NCBI GenBank assembly: GCA_020632955.1
Contig: JACKEO010000001.1
Span: 62,001-126,000, forward strand
From: Alphaproteobacteria bacterium
Lineage (GTDB): Bacteria; Myxococcota_A; UBA796; GCA-2862545
Direction: 5' to 3'
DNA: 64,000 bases
Shown here: positions 48,188 through 57,651 of the stretch, one piece after another
How positions within the stretch are numbered: the stretch's first letter is position 1
Layout: each line of letters opens with the position of its first letter
Position numbers and translations under genes: made by a program
The notes under the pieces: model-generated
Told to the model about the DNA's origin: nothing
Databases searched by the model: none
Seen by the model: the letters and a program-made list of their open reading frames with translations, nothing else

Positions 48188-49192
48188 GTGACCTACGACG
48201 TGGCCGGCCTCGGCAATGCCCTCATGGACGCCCTGGTCGTCGTCGACGACGCCGAGGCGCTGCTGGACCGCCTGGGCCTGGTGCGCGGCACCATGCACCC
48301 GGTCGACCACGCCGAGTGGGAGGCCGTCCACAAGGAGGTCGCCCACCTCGACGTGGTGCTGGAGTCGGGCGGGTCGTGCGCCAACACGATCGCCACCGTG
48401 GGACGCCTGGGCGCGCGCGCGGTCTACCGGGGCCAGGTGGGCGACGACGCGCTCGGGCAGACCTACGCCGATCGCCTCGCCGACGCGTGCGGCGAGCACC
48501 TCCTGCGCGTGAGCAGCGACGCCCCCACCGGCAAGTGCCTGTCGATCGTGTCGCGCCAGGACGCCGAGCGCACCATGGTCACCGACCTCGGCGCGTCCGT
48601 GCTCCTCCCCGACCTGGGAGGCTTCGCCGACGTCCTGCGCTCCACCCGCATCGCCCACTTCACCGGCTACACGCTGCTCGGCGGGGCCATGGAGGGCGTG
48701 GTGCGCCAGGCGCTGCCCCTGGCCCGCGATGCCGGAGCCCTGGTGTCGGTCGACGTCGCCGATCCCTTCGTGGTCGGACAGCTGCGCGACACCCTCTGGC
48801 GGGTGCTGGCGGCCTACGCCGACGTGGTCTTCCTCAACGCCGAGGAGGCCCGCGCCCTCACCGACCGCACCCCCGAGCACGCGGCCGAGACCATCGCGTC
48901 CGAGGCCGGCGTGAAGACGGTGGTGGTCAAGCTCGGTTCCCGCGGCAGCCTGGTGCTCCATGACGGCGAGGCGCACGAGATCGGCGTCCGCAAGGTCGAG
49001 GCCATCGACACCACGGGTGCCGGCGACGCCTACGCCGGCGGCTTCCTCTACGGCCTGGCCCGCGGGTGGGCGCCCGAGACCTGCGGTGCGCTCGCCAGCG
49101 CCGTGGCCGCAGAGACCGTGGCCCAGCTGGGTGCGGTGGTGAAGGACGGGGCGAGGCTGCGTGCCCTCGCGGCGGAGCTCGCGCCCCGCTGA
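48188..49192 (+). CDS. PfkB-family carbohydrate/nucleoside kinase
   Basis: The 334-aa kinase has the PfkB signature DTTGAGDAYAGGFLYGL with catalytic Asp, and an N-terminal SGGSCANTIATVGRLG segment. Its overall form and the VSSDAPTGKCLSIV segment resemble the adenosine-kinase/ribokinase branch. The start chosen is GTG 48188, because GGAGG lies 5 nt upstream; GTG at 48176 and 48182 would overlap the SD. Substrate (adenosine, ribose or another sugar) not determinable. Confidence 0.85.
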   Translation: MTYDVAGLGNALMDALVVVDDAEALLDRLGLVRGTMHPVDHAEWEAVHKEVAHLDVVLESGGSCANTIATVGRLGARAVYRGQVGDDALGQTYADRLADACGEHLLRVSSDAPTGKCLSIVSRQDAERTMVTDLGASVLLPDLGGFADVLRSTRIAHFTGYTLLGGAMEGVVRQALPLARDAGALVSVDVADPFVVGQLRDTLWRVLAAYADVVFLNAEEARALTDRTPEHAAETIASEAGVKTVVVKLGSRGSLVLHDGEAHEIGVRKVEAIDTTGAGDAYAGGFLYGLARGWAPETCGALASAVAAETVAQLGAVVKDGARLRALAAELAPR

Positions 49193-49214
49193 CGGGGCCG
49201 CGCCCCCCCACGCG

Positions 49215-50903
49215 CTAGCGGGCCCAGGCCTCCGCCGGGCGTCCGCCCTTGCGCGGGTCGCTCGCGCCGCGGGCCTCCCGACGGGGACTGACGACGATCG
49301 CCTGCACGGCCGTGAAGCCGGGCCGCACCACCACGTCGTGGCCCAGCGCGACCAGGGCGTCGCGGACCTCGGGTGCGAGGGTGGGCTCCACCACCAGCTG
49401 GTCGGGCAGCCACTGGTGGTGCACGCGCGGCGCGGCGAGGGCCTCCTCGGGCGTGAGGCCGAAGTCGAGGACCCCCAGCAGCACCTGCAGCGTGCCCGAG
49501 ATGATCGTGCTGCCGCCGCTGGCCCCCACGACGAGCACCACCCGCCCCTGGTCGTCGAGCACGATGGTGGGCGACATCGACGACAGCGGACGCTTGCCCG
49601 GGGCGATGGCGTTGGCCTCGGCGCCCACGAGCCCCCACGTGTTCGGGACGCCCGGCGCAGCCGCGAAGTCGTCCATCTCGTTGTTCAGCACCACGCCGAG
49701 CCGCGGGGGCACGAGGCGCGACCCGAAGACGGTGTTGATGGTGGTGGTGAGCGCCACCGCACGCCCCGCCCCGTCCACCACGGAGATGTGCTGGGTGCCT
49801 CCGTCCACCGGCGGCGCGAGCAGCTCCCCGTAGGCCTCGGGCGGCAGGGTGCGTGCCGGATCGAAGGCGCCGAGGATCTCGTCGCGGCGGGCCTCGGACA
49901 GCAGGCGCTCCACCGGCACGTCCACGTGGTCGGGGTCGCCGAGATGCCGCGCCCGATCCGCGTAGGCGTGCTTCATCGCCTCCGTGATCCGGTGGAGGTA
50001 GGCCGCGGAGCCCCAGCCGAGCTCGCCCAGGTCCTCCTCCTCGGCGAGCACCCCGAGGACCTGCGCCAGCGCCACCCCGCCCGACGACGGCGGCGGCATC
50101 GTGACCACGGTCCACTGCCGGTAGGGCACCACCACCGGTGCCCGGTCCCGCGGCGCATAGGCGGCGAGATCCTCCGCCGTCAGAAGGCCCCCCGCCGAAG
50201 CGACGTGGTCGACGAGCAGGTCGGCACCGCGTCCGTCGTGCAGATCGTCCCCGTGGGTGCGTGCCCACCTCGAGAGCGTCCGCGCGAGCGCGGGCCGCCG
50301 CAGGCGAGCCCCCACCGCCGGCGCCTGCCCGTCCACGCCGAGCTCTGCGCGCACCTCGTCTCCGACGGGACGCTCGAGCGCATGGGCGAGATGGGCCTCC
50401 ACGAAGAAGCCGCGGCGGGCGAGACGCACCGCGGGCGCGGCCACGCGCCGGGCCGGCAGGCTGCCGTGCTCCGCCAGCAGGCGCGCGAGGCCCCGGGATT
50501 CGCCCGGCACCGCGACGGCCCGCCCTCCGTCCACGGAAGCGGAAGCGTCGACGACCCCGTGCTCGCCGCGGTACATGTCCCGTGTGGCCGCCGCCGGCGC
50601 CACCTCCCGGAAGTCCAGCACGGCGCCGCCCGGCGCCCGGTCCGACACGACCACCGCGAAGCCCCCGCCTCCAAGGCCACTCCCCGCCGGCTGCACCACG
50701 CCGGCACACAGCGCTGCCGCCACCGCAGCATCCGCCGCATTCCCCCCCTGCTCGAGGATCTCGGCCCCACACCGGGACGCTGCCGCGTGATCGGCAGCCA
50801 CCACGCCCGGTCGGACCGGTTCCGCGAACGCCGACCCAGACCCACTGAGCCAACCGAACAACATCAAGCGTGCCGATGTGCGGACGATGACGGGGTGCTG
50901 CAT
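49215..50903 (-). CDS. ggt: Gamma-glutamyltranspeptidase
   Basis: The 562-aa exported enzyme has a signal peptide (ARLMLFGWLSGSGSAFAEP), the large-subunit DFREVAP and GGNAADAAVA motifs, and the autoprocessing nucleophile Thr370 in GGTQHISVVD. The small subunit includes NNEMDDF and PLSSMSPTI. It cleaves gamma-glutamyl bonds, for example of glutathione, in the periplasm. The ATG at 50903 is preferred to an upstream one at 50939. Divergent from the PP2C gene. Confidence 0.93.
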   Translation of the reverse strand: MQHPVIVRTSARLMLFGWLSGSGSAFAEPVRPGVVAADHAAASRCGAEILEQGGNAADAAVAAALCAGVVQPAGSGLGGGGFAVVVSDRAPGGAVLDFREVAPAAATRDMYRGEHGVVDASASVDGGRAVAVPGESRGLARLLAEHGSLPARRVAAPAVRLARRGFFVEAHLAHALERPVGDEVRAELGVDGQAPAVGARLRRPALARTLSRWARTHGDDLHDGRGADLLVDHVASAGGLLTAEDLAAYAPRDRAPVVVPYRQWTVVTMPPPSSGGVALAQVLGVLAEEEDLGELGWGSAAYLHRITEAMKHAYADRARHLGDPDHVDVPVERLLSEARRDEILGAFDPARTLPPEAYGELLAPPVDGGTQHISVVDGAGRAVALTTTINTVFGSRLVPPRLGVVLNNEMDDFAAAPGVPNTWGLVGAEANAIAPGKRPLSSMSPTIVLDDQGRVVLVVGASGGSTIISGTLQVLLGVLDFGLTPEEALAAPRVHHQWLPDQLVVEPTLAPEVRDALVALGHDVVVRPGFTAVQAIVVSPRREARGASDPRKGGRPAEAWAR

Positions 50904-50968
50904 TGTGGTAGCCTCGCCTCCGCGCGCGTCGGCTCGCATCCCCCACTAGCCCGTCCAGAGGAGGGCCC

Positions 50969-53557
50969 TTGGCGCAGGGCTACGGATACCGGTCCGAACA
51001 GCGTCTCCGCAAGGAGAACCAGGACACCCACGGGGTGTTCGAGCTGCACGGCTTCACGGTGCTCGTCGTGTGCGACGGCATGGGCGGCCACGTCGGCGGC
51101 CGGCAGGCCTCGTCGATCGCGGTCCGCACGATCCACGACGAGCTCGCAGCCTACCAGGGCAACGACGTGCGCAGCGCGCTGCGTCGGGCGATCGAGGCCG
51201 CCAACCGCGCGATCTACGAGATGGCGCGGAAGAACTACCGGCTGATGGGCATGGGCACCACGTGCGTGGCCGCCGCGGTCCAGGGCAACGTGGCCCACGT
51301 GGCCCACGTCGGCGACAGCCGCTGCTACCTCGTCCGCGAGGGGCAGATCCGCGCGGTCACGCGCGACCACACGATGGTCAACCTCTTCGTGGACGCCGAG
51401 CTCCTCTCCCCCGAGGACGCCGCCACCCACCCCGAGGCCCACGTCCTGTCCCGCAGCCTCGGCGTCGAGCGCCAGGTCGAGGTCGACCTCGCCGAGCCGC
51501 TCAACCTCCAGACGGGCGATCGCGTCCTGCTGTGCTCCGACGGCGTGCACGGCGTCATCGGCACCGCCGGCCTCGGCTCGGTGGACTGGCGCAACCCGCA
51601 GGAGGGCGTCGACGCGGCGATCGCCACCGTGGAGCGGGCCGACGGCGACGACAACGCCACGCTCGTGGCCTTCGGCCTGGGCATCTCGGGTGCCTCGGCC
51701 CCGGTCACGATCCCGCCCGACCTCGCCTCCCTCGAGGAGGAGGCCCGTCAGGCGCCGATGCAGGTCTCGCTGCAGCCGGTGCGCCGCCCCACGATCATCC
51801 CGTCCGCGGGCCAGCACGAAGGCGACGTGGTCGCGCTCGAGGACCTCGAGCCCGCGCCGCAGGCCACCACCCCGGTGGCTCCCGCGCAGCAGGCCGGCAA
51901 GGGCAGCGCCCGCGGTGGCGTCCCGTGGCGTCTCGTCGGTGCCGCGGCCGCCGCGCTCCTGCTGGCGCTCATGGGCGGCGGCCTGCTGCTGATGGCCCGC
52001 TCCACCACGCCGGCGGAGCAGCCCGCCGTGGCCGTGGCCGAGCCCGTCCCCGAGCCGGTGCAGGTGGAGGAGCCCCCGGCCGAGGCCGCGGCCGCCCAGG
52101 TCATGCCCATGACCGAGGGCCAGACCGAGATCCTCCTCGCCAGCTCGGGCAACCGCGGCATGTTCCGCACCCGCTGCCTCGACTGCACGGCCAGCTTCGC
52201 GCTGCCCACGAGCGCGGCCTACCTCTCGGGCGACAACGACCCCGAGGTGGCGATCGCCTTCTTCGCGCCCGACGTGCCGCCGCCCCCGCGTCGCGTGCCG
52301 AACACCACCTCGGTCTACGATCACCCGCCGCCCAGCGGGCCCGAGCAGACCAAGGCGGTGCGCGCCGCCCGCAACAAGCGCTGCCGCGAGGCGCTCGACA
52401 CCGTGCGCTTCGCGCTCCAGAAGTCCATCGACTACGCCTCCCTCTACGGCGCGGCCTGGTACTGCTTCAACGACACCCACACGTCGGCCCTGGCTCGCAG
52501 CCGGGCGAGCACGTGGGAGTCCTTCCGTCCCCTGCTGGTGCACTTCGAGGGCGAGCGTCGCATCCCGCCCACGGTGCTGAAGCTCCTCGCCCCCGTGAAC
52601 GTGCCCGAGGAGCCGGCCACGCCGCCCGAGCCCGCAGAGGGTGCCGTCGCCGCAGCCGGTGGCGCGCCCACGCCCACCGAGCGCGAGCCCGATCCCGCCG
52701 CCACGCCCGAAGCCCCCGCGATGCCCGACCTGCCCGACATCTGGCAGATCCCGGCCACCGGCGGCGTCGAGTACCGTCTCGCGCTCTTCGAGCTCGATGG
52801 CGACGTGCAGGGCTTCCGCGACATCATGGTCGACCTCCTGGGCGAGCCCGTGGTCGCCGACCACCTCGCCAGCGACATCCTCCTCGAGGCCACGGCCGCC
52901 GCCAGCGTCGCCCGCATGGAGGACCCCACGCCCGAGGCCCTGCAGGTCTGGGCCCGCCGGGTCTACATCGCCTCCCGCGCGATGACGGGTCCCGTGGGCG
53001 AGCTCATCCGCGCGAACCGCCCCGAGATCGCGGGCCTCATCGAGGCCCTGCTCTTCGAGGCCACGGGTGGCGACGAGGGCCTGCTCGCCATCGAGGAGGG
53101 CTTCGTCAACGAGGCCGTGCCGCCCGTGGTGGCGCGCGCCCAGGCCGCCGGTCTCGCCGGCGAGATGCCGAACCTCGACGAGCTCGATGCCCTCGTGATG
53201 GGCGATCTCCCCCCGCCCAGCGAGGACGGTGCCGACCAGGCCGGGTCCAGCGGCCGTTCGCGCACGAACGTGGTGGGCACCATCCCGTCCGGGCGCCGCG
53301 GCGGGCCCTACCGCCGTCGTCGCACCGATCCCTCGGTGTCCACGCGCGATGGCGACGGCTTCGACTGGGAGAGCTTCGGCTACCTCAAGGTCTACTACCC
53401 GCGGCAGCGCATGCGGGTGCTGATCCCCTACCAGCCCGAGCTCGACGCGCTCGACGCGGTCCGCCAGATCCAGATGCTCGAGGGCATGGAGGTCTACGGC
53501 GGCAACGAGAAGATGGATCTCGACGAGGACTGGGAGGTCGCGCCGGACGCGCGGTAG
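50969..53557 (+). CDS. Transmembrane PP2C-family phosphatase with large extracytoplasmic domain
   Basis: The 862-aa protein starts with a PP2C domain (about residues 1-235): KENQD, VVCDGMGGHVGG, HVGDSRCYLVR and DGDDNATLV hold the metal-binding Asp residues. A linker is followed by a single membrane helix (near 315-340, GAAAAALLLALMGGGLLLM) and about 500 residues outside the cytoplasm without a known domain. The family reverses Hanks-kinase phosphorylation. PP2C with such a large outer domain is unusual. TTG start after GAGGAGGG. Confidence 0.9.
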   Translation: MAQGYGYRSEQRLRKENQDTHGVFELHGFTVLVVCDGMGGHVGGRQASSIAVRTIHDELAAYQGNDVRSALRRAIEAANRAIYEMARKNYRLMGMGTTCVAAAVQGNVAHVAHVGDSRCYLVREGQIRAVTRDHTMVNLFVDAELLSPEDAATHPEAHVLSRSLGVERQVEVDLAEPLNLQTGDRVLLCSDGVHGVIGTAGLGSVDWRNPQEGVDAAIATVERADGDDNATLVAFGLGISGASAPVTIPPDLASLEEEARQAPMQVSLQPVRRPTIIPSAGQHEGDVVALEDLEPAPQATTPVAPAQQAGKGSARGGVPWRLVGAAAAALLLALMGGGLLLMARSTTPAEQPAVAVAEPVPEPVQVEEPPAEAAAAQVMPMTEGQTEILLASSGNRGMFRTRCLDCTASFALPTSAAYLSGDNDPEVAIAFFAPDVPPPPRRVPNTTSVYDHPPPSGPEQTKAVRAARNKRCREALDTVRFALQKSIDYASLYGAAWYCFNDTHTSALARSRASTWESFRPLLVHFEGERRIPPTVLKLLAPVNVPEEPATPPEPAEGAVAAAGGAPTPTEREPDPAATPEAPAMPDLPDIWQIPATGGVEYRLALFELDGDVQGFRDIMVDLLGEPVVADHLASDILLEATAAASVARMEDPTPEALQVWARRVYIASRAMTGPVGELIRANRPEIAGLIEALLFEATGGDEGLLAIEEGFVNEAVPPVVARAQAAGLAGEMPNLDELDALVMGDLPPPSEDGADQAGSSGRSRTNVVGTIPSGRRGGPYRRRRTDPSVSTRDGDGFDWESFGYLKVYYPRQRMRVLIPYQPELDALDAVRQIQMLEGMEVYGGNEKMDLDEDWEVAPDAR

Positions 53558-53574
53558 CGCGGCGTCCGGACGCC
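53543..53574 (+). terminator. Self-complementary region after the PP2C gene
   Basis: CCGGACGC (53543-53550) can pair with GCGTCCGG (53562-53569) across the stop codon; the latter is also part of a perfect 14-bp palindrome at 53561-53574. Possible terminator. Confidence 0.3.
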
Positions 53575-53661
53575 CCGTTCGCGTTCCGAGGAATCCGACG
53601 AGGGATGTAAGTCCCGCCCTGCGTGGTCGTTCCACCGGCGCACCTGCGACCGGAGCACGAC

Positions 53662-55032
53662 ATGACCACCTGGCACCTCACCCTCGGCCTGACCGGGCTC
53701 GCCCTGCTGGGCGCGACCCTCGCGCCCTCCCTCGACGCCCTCCCCCCGCACGCGGGGCCCGCGCCTTCTGCGGACCCGCCCGCTCCCAGCGGCGCCGTGC
53801 AGGTGTCGGTGGCGGCCGACCGCCACGAGGTGGCCGTGGGCCGCCTGGAGGAGCGCTTCGTCACCGTGACCCTGGACCCGGTGGCCCAGGACGTGGCGGC
53901 CGTGGACCGTCCGCTGGACCTCGCCCTGGCCCTCGACGTGTCGGGATCGATGGCCGGCGACGGGAAGCTCGACCAGGCCGTGCGCGCGGCCCGGCACGTC
54001 GCCCGCGCGCTGCGGCCGCAGGACCGCCTCACCGTGGTCACCTTCTCGAACGCCGCCAGCGTGCTCGCCGCCGATGCACCCGGCAGGAGCGTCCTGCGTG
54101 CGCTCGACGGCCTGCTGCCCGGCGGGGGCACGAACCTGTACGACGGCCTCGACGCCGCGTTCCAGGCGACACAGGGTCCTCCCGACGGCCGCCTGCGCCG
54201 CGTGATCCTGCTGTCGGACGGCCAGGCCACCACCGGACGCACCGACGACGCCTCCATCCTCGGCCTGGCGCGCGAGGCCCAGGCCCACGGGGTGAGCGTG
54301 AGCGCGGTGGGCCTCGGCCTCGACTTCCACGAGGACCTCATGGCGGGCGTCTCGGACGCAGGCGGCGGCAGCTACGCCTTCGTGGACCTCCGCTCCGACC
54401 TCACCCGGGTCTTCGCCTCGGAGCTGGACCGCAGCGCGCGGCTCGTCGCGCGCCAGGCCGTGCTCGACCTGCACCTCGCGCCCGGCGTGGACGCCATCGA
54501 GCTCGTCGGCTGGGAGGGCGCGCGCACCGCCGACGGCTGGCGGGTCCCCCTGGGCGACCTCTATGGGGGCGAGGCCCGCAAGGTGGTGCTCCGCGTGCGC
54601 ACGCGCGCCGAGGTCCCCGGGTCGACGCCGCTGGCGCACGCCGCGCTCGCCTTCGTGGACGTGCAGACCGAACGGCCCGCGCAGGCCCAGGCCGATCTGG
54701 CCGTGGAGGCCACCGCCAGCGTCGCCCGAGCCGACGCGTCGGTGAACGCGCCGGCCGCCGCCCAGGCCCAGCGCGCCTGGGGAGCCCGCCTCCTCGACCT
54801 GGCCTCCCGTGCCTACGCCCGCGGCGAGTCCGACGAGGCGCTCGAGCTCCTCGACGCCAGCCAGGAGGCCGTGCAGGAGCTCGAGCAGCTCGGCTACGCC
54901 GATCTCGCGGCCGAGGACGACGCGGTGCTGCGGGCGCAGGAGGAGGTGTACCGGAGCGTGGACGCGGACTCCTTCGGCGGCAAGGAGGCGATCAAGCGCG
55001 CCAAGGAGGCGAGCCGTGCCAAGGCCCGTTGA
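53662..55032 (+). CDS. Secreted VWA-domain protein
   Basis: The 456-aa protein has a signal-like N-terminus (LGLTGLALLGATLAP), then a beta domain and a VWA domain with MIDAS DVSGS (near 93-97) and T/D residues in GGGTNLYDGL and LLSDGQATTG. A C-terminal helical part is Ala/Glu/Arg-rich. This is the Ca-activated-chloride-channel/YfbK-like type. ATG 53662 is preceded by GGAG. The 3' end overlaps the next gene by 17 nt. Confidence 0.8.
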   Translation: MTTWHLTLGLTGLALLGATLAPSLDALPPHAGPAPSADPPAPSGAVQVSVAADRHEVAVGRLEERFVTVTLDPVAQDVAAVDRPLDLALALDVSGSMAGDGKLDQAVRAARHVARALRPQDRLTVVTFSNAASVLAADAPGRSVLRALDGLLPGGGTNLYDGLDAAFQATQGPPDGRLRRVILLSDGQATTGRTDDASILGLAREAQAHGVSVSAVGLGLDFHEDLMAGVSDAGGGSYAFVDLRSDLTRVFASELDRSARLVARQAVLDLHLAPGVDAIELVGWEGARTADGWRVPLGDLYGGEARKVVLRVRTRAEVPGSTPLAHAALAFVDVQTERPAQAQADLAVEATASVARADASVNAPAAAQAQRAWGARLLDLASRAYARGESDEALELLDASQEAVQELEQLGYADLAAEDDAVLRAQEEVYRSVDADSFGGKEAIKRAKEASRAKAR

Positions 55033-55981
55033 CGCCGGCGCTGCCCTCCCCCGCCTGACGGGCCGCATGGCGCGATGGGCGGCCGCCCTCGCCGCCACGG
55101 CCTGGCTCGTGGAGGGCGTGACGGCGGTGGGGGCGCCCCGCCCGGCACTCGTGGCGGGGCTGGTCGTCGGGGCCACGGCGGCCACGCGGGTGCGCGACCT
55201 GCCGCTGCACGCGTTGGCTGCCTTCGCCGGGGCCGTGGCCGCCGACCTCGGGGGGATGCCCACCCTCCCCTGCGTGGCGGCAGGGGTGGGGACCTCCGTC
55301 ACCTTCCGTGCGCCGCATCCCCGATCCCCGCTGGACCTGCTGCTGGGCGCCCTCGCCGCCACGGCCGCCGTGGGGCTGGCGCTCGCGCTGGCCGCCTCCT
55401 CGTCGCTGCTCGCGGAGGGCGGCAGTGCGGTGCGGACCGGGCTCGTCGCCCTCCTGGCGCCCTTCGCGATGCTGCCCGCGGCGTGGCGTCACGATCACCC
55501 TGAGGTGCCGGGTCGACGTGCCCTGGCCGGGCTGCGGGGCGAGCGCCAGGCCACCGCCGCCCGCGCCCTGGCGCTCGCGCGCGAGGCCCTCCCGCTGTGC
55601 TCCGACGCGCCCACCCGTCGCCGTCTGCTCGAGGTGGCGCTCTGGGTGGTGCGCCTGCAGCAGAGCCGCGGCCGCCTGGACGACGAAGCGGCCCGCCTGC
55701 ACCCCACCGCCCTCGCGCAGCGCCTCGGTCCCCTGCCCGCTTCCCCCGCGCTGACGCGCCTGGCAGCCCACCGGCAGTGGGCCTCCGCGGAGGCCGGGCG
55801 GTGCGGGAGCCTCGCCCACGAGGCCCTGACCTGGCTCGAGGATGCGAGGGCCTGCCTGGTCCTCGGCCGCCTCACCGGCACCACGACGCGTCCGCCGGAG
55901 GTGGGCGAGCTGCTGGAGCGCCTGCGCATGGAGACCCGCGACCTGCGCGCCCGCACCCATGCGTCGTGGGAGGTGGGCTGA
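55016..55981 (+). CDS. Multi-pass membrane protein, function unknown
   Basis: The 321-aa protein begins at GTG inside the end of the VWA gene; AAGGAGG is located 6 nt before it (55003-55009). Hydrophobic Ala/Val/Leu-rich segments (about residues 15-160) suggest four membrane helices, followed by a helical cytoplasmic part with Arg/Leu repeats. The coupling to the VWA gene implies a joint function. Convergent with the MBL gene, stops abutting. Confidence 0.65.
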   Translation: MPRPVDAGAALPRLTGRMARWAAALAATAWLVEGVTAVGAPRPALVAGLVVGATAATRVRDLPLHALAAFAGAVAADLGGMPTLPCVAAGVGTSVTFRAPHPRSPLDLLLGALAATAAVGLALALAASSSLLAEGGSAVRTGLVALLAPFAMLPAAWRHDHPEVPGRRALAGLRGERQATAARALALAREALPLCSDAPTRRRLLEVALWVVRLQQSRGRLDDEAARLHPTALAQRLGPLPASPALTRLAAHRQWASAEAGRCGSLAHEALTWLEDARACLVLGRLTGTTTRPPEVGELLERLRMETRDLRARTHASWEVG

Positions 55982-56845
55982 TCACACCGTGATCGTCTCG
56001 CCCTCCCGCGCGAGGCGTACCCGCGGCGCCGTCTCGTGGCCGAAGCGCGCGGAGCGCTCGTCCAGCTCCTGGTCGGAGGCGTCGGGCTCGTGGTGGAAGA
56101 GCACCAGCCGATCCACACCCGCCGCCCGTGCCAGGGCGAGGGCGTACTCGGGGTAGCTGTGCCCCCAGGTCATCTTCTCCAGGTAGGCGTCGTGGTCGAA
56201 CATCGTGTCGTACACGACCACCTGGCAGCCCTGCAGGAAGGCCAGCATCCGCCGCTCGGCGGGCTGGGGCTCCTCCCCGGCGAGCAGGCCCTCGCCCGGC
56301 TGCGCGAAGGGCGCCGTGTCGGTGACGTAGGCGATGGCGAGGCCGTCGGCCTCGACGCGGTAGCCCATCGACCCGCCCGGGTGGTTGAGCCGGTGCGGCG
56401 TCACCTTCCACCCGTCGAGCTCCAGCACCCGGCCCGGCCGCACCGCGAGGTAGCCGGCCAGCGCGGGCATCTCCCGCTGTCGCACGGGATGGAAGCTGCC
56501 GTTGAGGTAGCGACCCAGGCGCTCCCGCGCCTCGTCCTCGGAGTAGGCGGGCAGGCCCACCCGCACCTGGGTGCCCGGCGCGTACAGCGGCATGAAGAAG
56601 GGGAAGCCGAAGATGTGGTCGGCGTGCAGGTGCGACAGCAGCACGTGCACGCGACGGGCGTGCTCCCGCGCGAGCTTCACCCCGAGGGCACGCGCACCGG
56701 TGCCGCAGTCGAGCACCAGGGGCGGAAGGTCGCCATGGCGGACCTCCACGCACGAGGAGTTCCCGCCCCAGCGCGCGGTGTCGCCACCCGGCACGGGGAT
56801 CGAACCGCGCACGCCCCAGAAGGTCAGCTCCACCGGCACGTCCAC
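55982..56845 (-). CDS. Metallo-beta-lactamase-fold phosphodiesterase-like protein
   Basis: About 287 aa. The start ELTFWGVRGSIPVPG and GGNSSCVEV are typical of the MBL-fold cyclic-nucleotide/RNase-Z-like branch, followed by the metal motif SHLHADH and later DTAPF and FHHEPDAS. The GTG at 56845 is chosen because upstream residues look non-conserved; ATG 56959 would add 38. Substrate unknown: cyclic nucleotides or phosphonates possible. Confidence 0.75.
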   Translation of the reverse strand: MDVPVELTFWGVRGSIPVPGGDTARWGGNSSCVEVRHGDLPPLVLDCGTGARALGVKLAREHARRVHVLLSHLHADHIFGFPFFMPLYAPGTQVRVGLPAYSEDEARERLGRYLNGSFHPVRQREMPALAGYLAVRPGRVLELDGWKVTPHRLNHPGGSMGYRVEADGLAIAYVTDTAPFAQPGEGLLAGEEPQPAERRMLAFLQGCQVVVYDTMFDHDAYLEKMTWGHSYPEYALALARAAGVDRLVLFHHEPDASDQELDERSARFGHETAPRVRLAREGETITV

Positions 56846-57010
56846 GGTGTCCGCGGTCCACTTCCCGATCGCCACCGAGGGACGCCCACGGGCCGCTCCT
56901 GCCGGACCAGTCGCGGTCCGGTATGGCGCAGACGCCAGGGCGTCGAGGACGGCGTCCACACGGCGAGCCCTGCAGGCCGGCTGCGTGGGCTGCCGAGGGG
57001 ACGGGGAGGA

Positions 57011-57084
<74 letters not shown>

Positions 57085-57105
57085 AGGTTCCCGTCACGCC
57101 GCTCG

Positions 57106-57133
57106 CACCTATGCCATCGCCCGGTGGTGTCAA
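57106..57133 (-). promoter_or_regulatory. Promoter of tRNA-Arg
   Basis: TTGACA (57128-57133, perfect -35) and TAGGTG (57106-57111) spaced 16 bp. The -35 overlaps the stop codon of the upstream RdgC-partner gene at 57130-57132. Confidence 0.55.
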
Positions 57134-57651
57134 CCCGCCTCGCGACCCCGCAGCCACGCGCGGATGGCGGGCACCGTCTCGCGGGACCAGCTCGCGGCAG
57201 CCCGCGCCTCGGCGAAGCGCTCGACGATGCCGGCGACCACCAGGACCACCTCCTCGTAGAGGAACATCCGGTCGACCACGGCCTCGTCCGGCGACTCCGA
57301 CAGCACCTGCGGGAGCTTGAGGCCCACGAGGTCGAGGCCGGCCCCGCGCAGGGTCACCGAGAACTCGCGATCGTCACGACGCAGGCCGATGCGGAGATCC
57401 TGCACCACCTTGCCCCCGGCCAGCGCCGCACGCGCCTCGAGGGTGTGGGCCGGGTTCTCGCCCGTGAGCACGGCCGTGACCTTCGTGTCGCCCGGGGGGC
57501 GGAAGGCCAGGCGATCGTCGACCCAGAGGTCCACGGTGCCGGCGGGTGCCGGGAGGTCGAAGCGCCCCTCGAGACGCTCGCTCGTCCACCAGAGCCAGAG
57601 CAGCAGCTCGCTGCCGAGGTGGGCGGGGATGGGCGTGGCCTCGGCGCTCAT
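57130..57651 (-). CDS. Probable RdgC partner (C-terminal-like half)
   Basis: The 173-aa protein follows the RdgC gene with ATGA overlap. Features: FLLWLWW-like start (LGSELLLWLWWTSE), VDLWVDDRLAF, ARAALAGGKVVQDLRIGL and LDLVGLKLPQVL, which I recall as the C-terminal half of long RdgC proteins. So RdgC seems encoded in two coupled cistrons. RdgC binds DNA as a ring and limits RecA. The family reading is from memory and should be verified. Confidence 0.6.
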   Translation of the reverse strand: MSAEATPIPAHLGSELLLWLWWTSERLEGRFDLPAPAGTVDLWVDDRLAFRPPGDTKVTAVLTGENPAHTLEARAALAGGKVVQDLRIGLRRDDREFSVTLRGAGLDLVGLKLPQVLSESPDEAVVDRMFLYEEVVLVVAGIVERFAEARAAASWSRETVPAIRAWLRGREAG

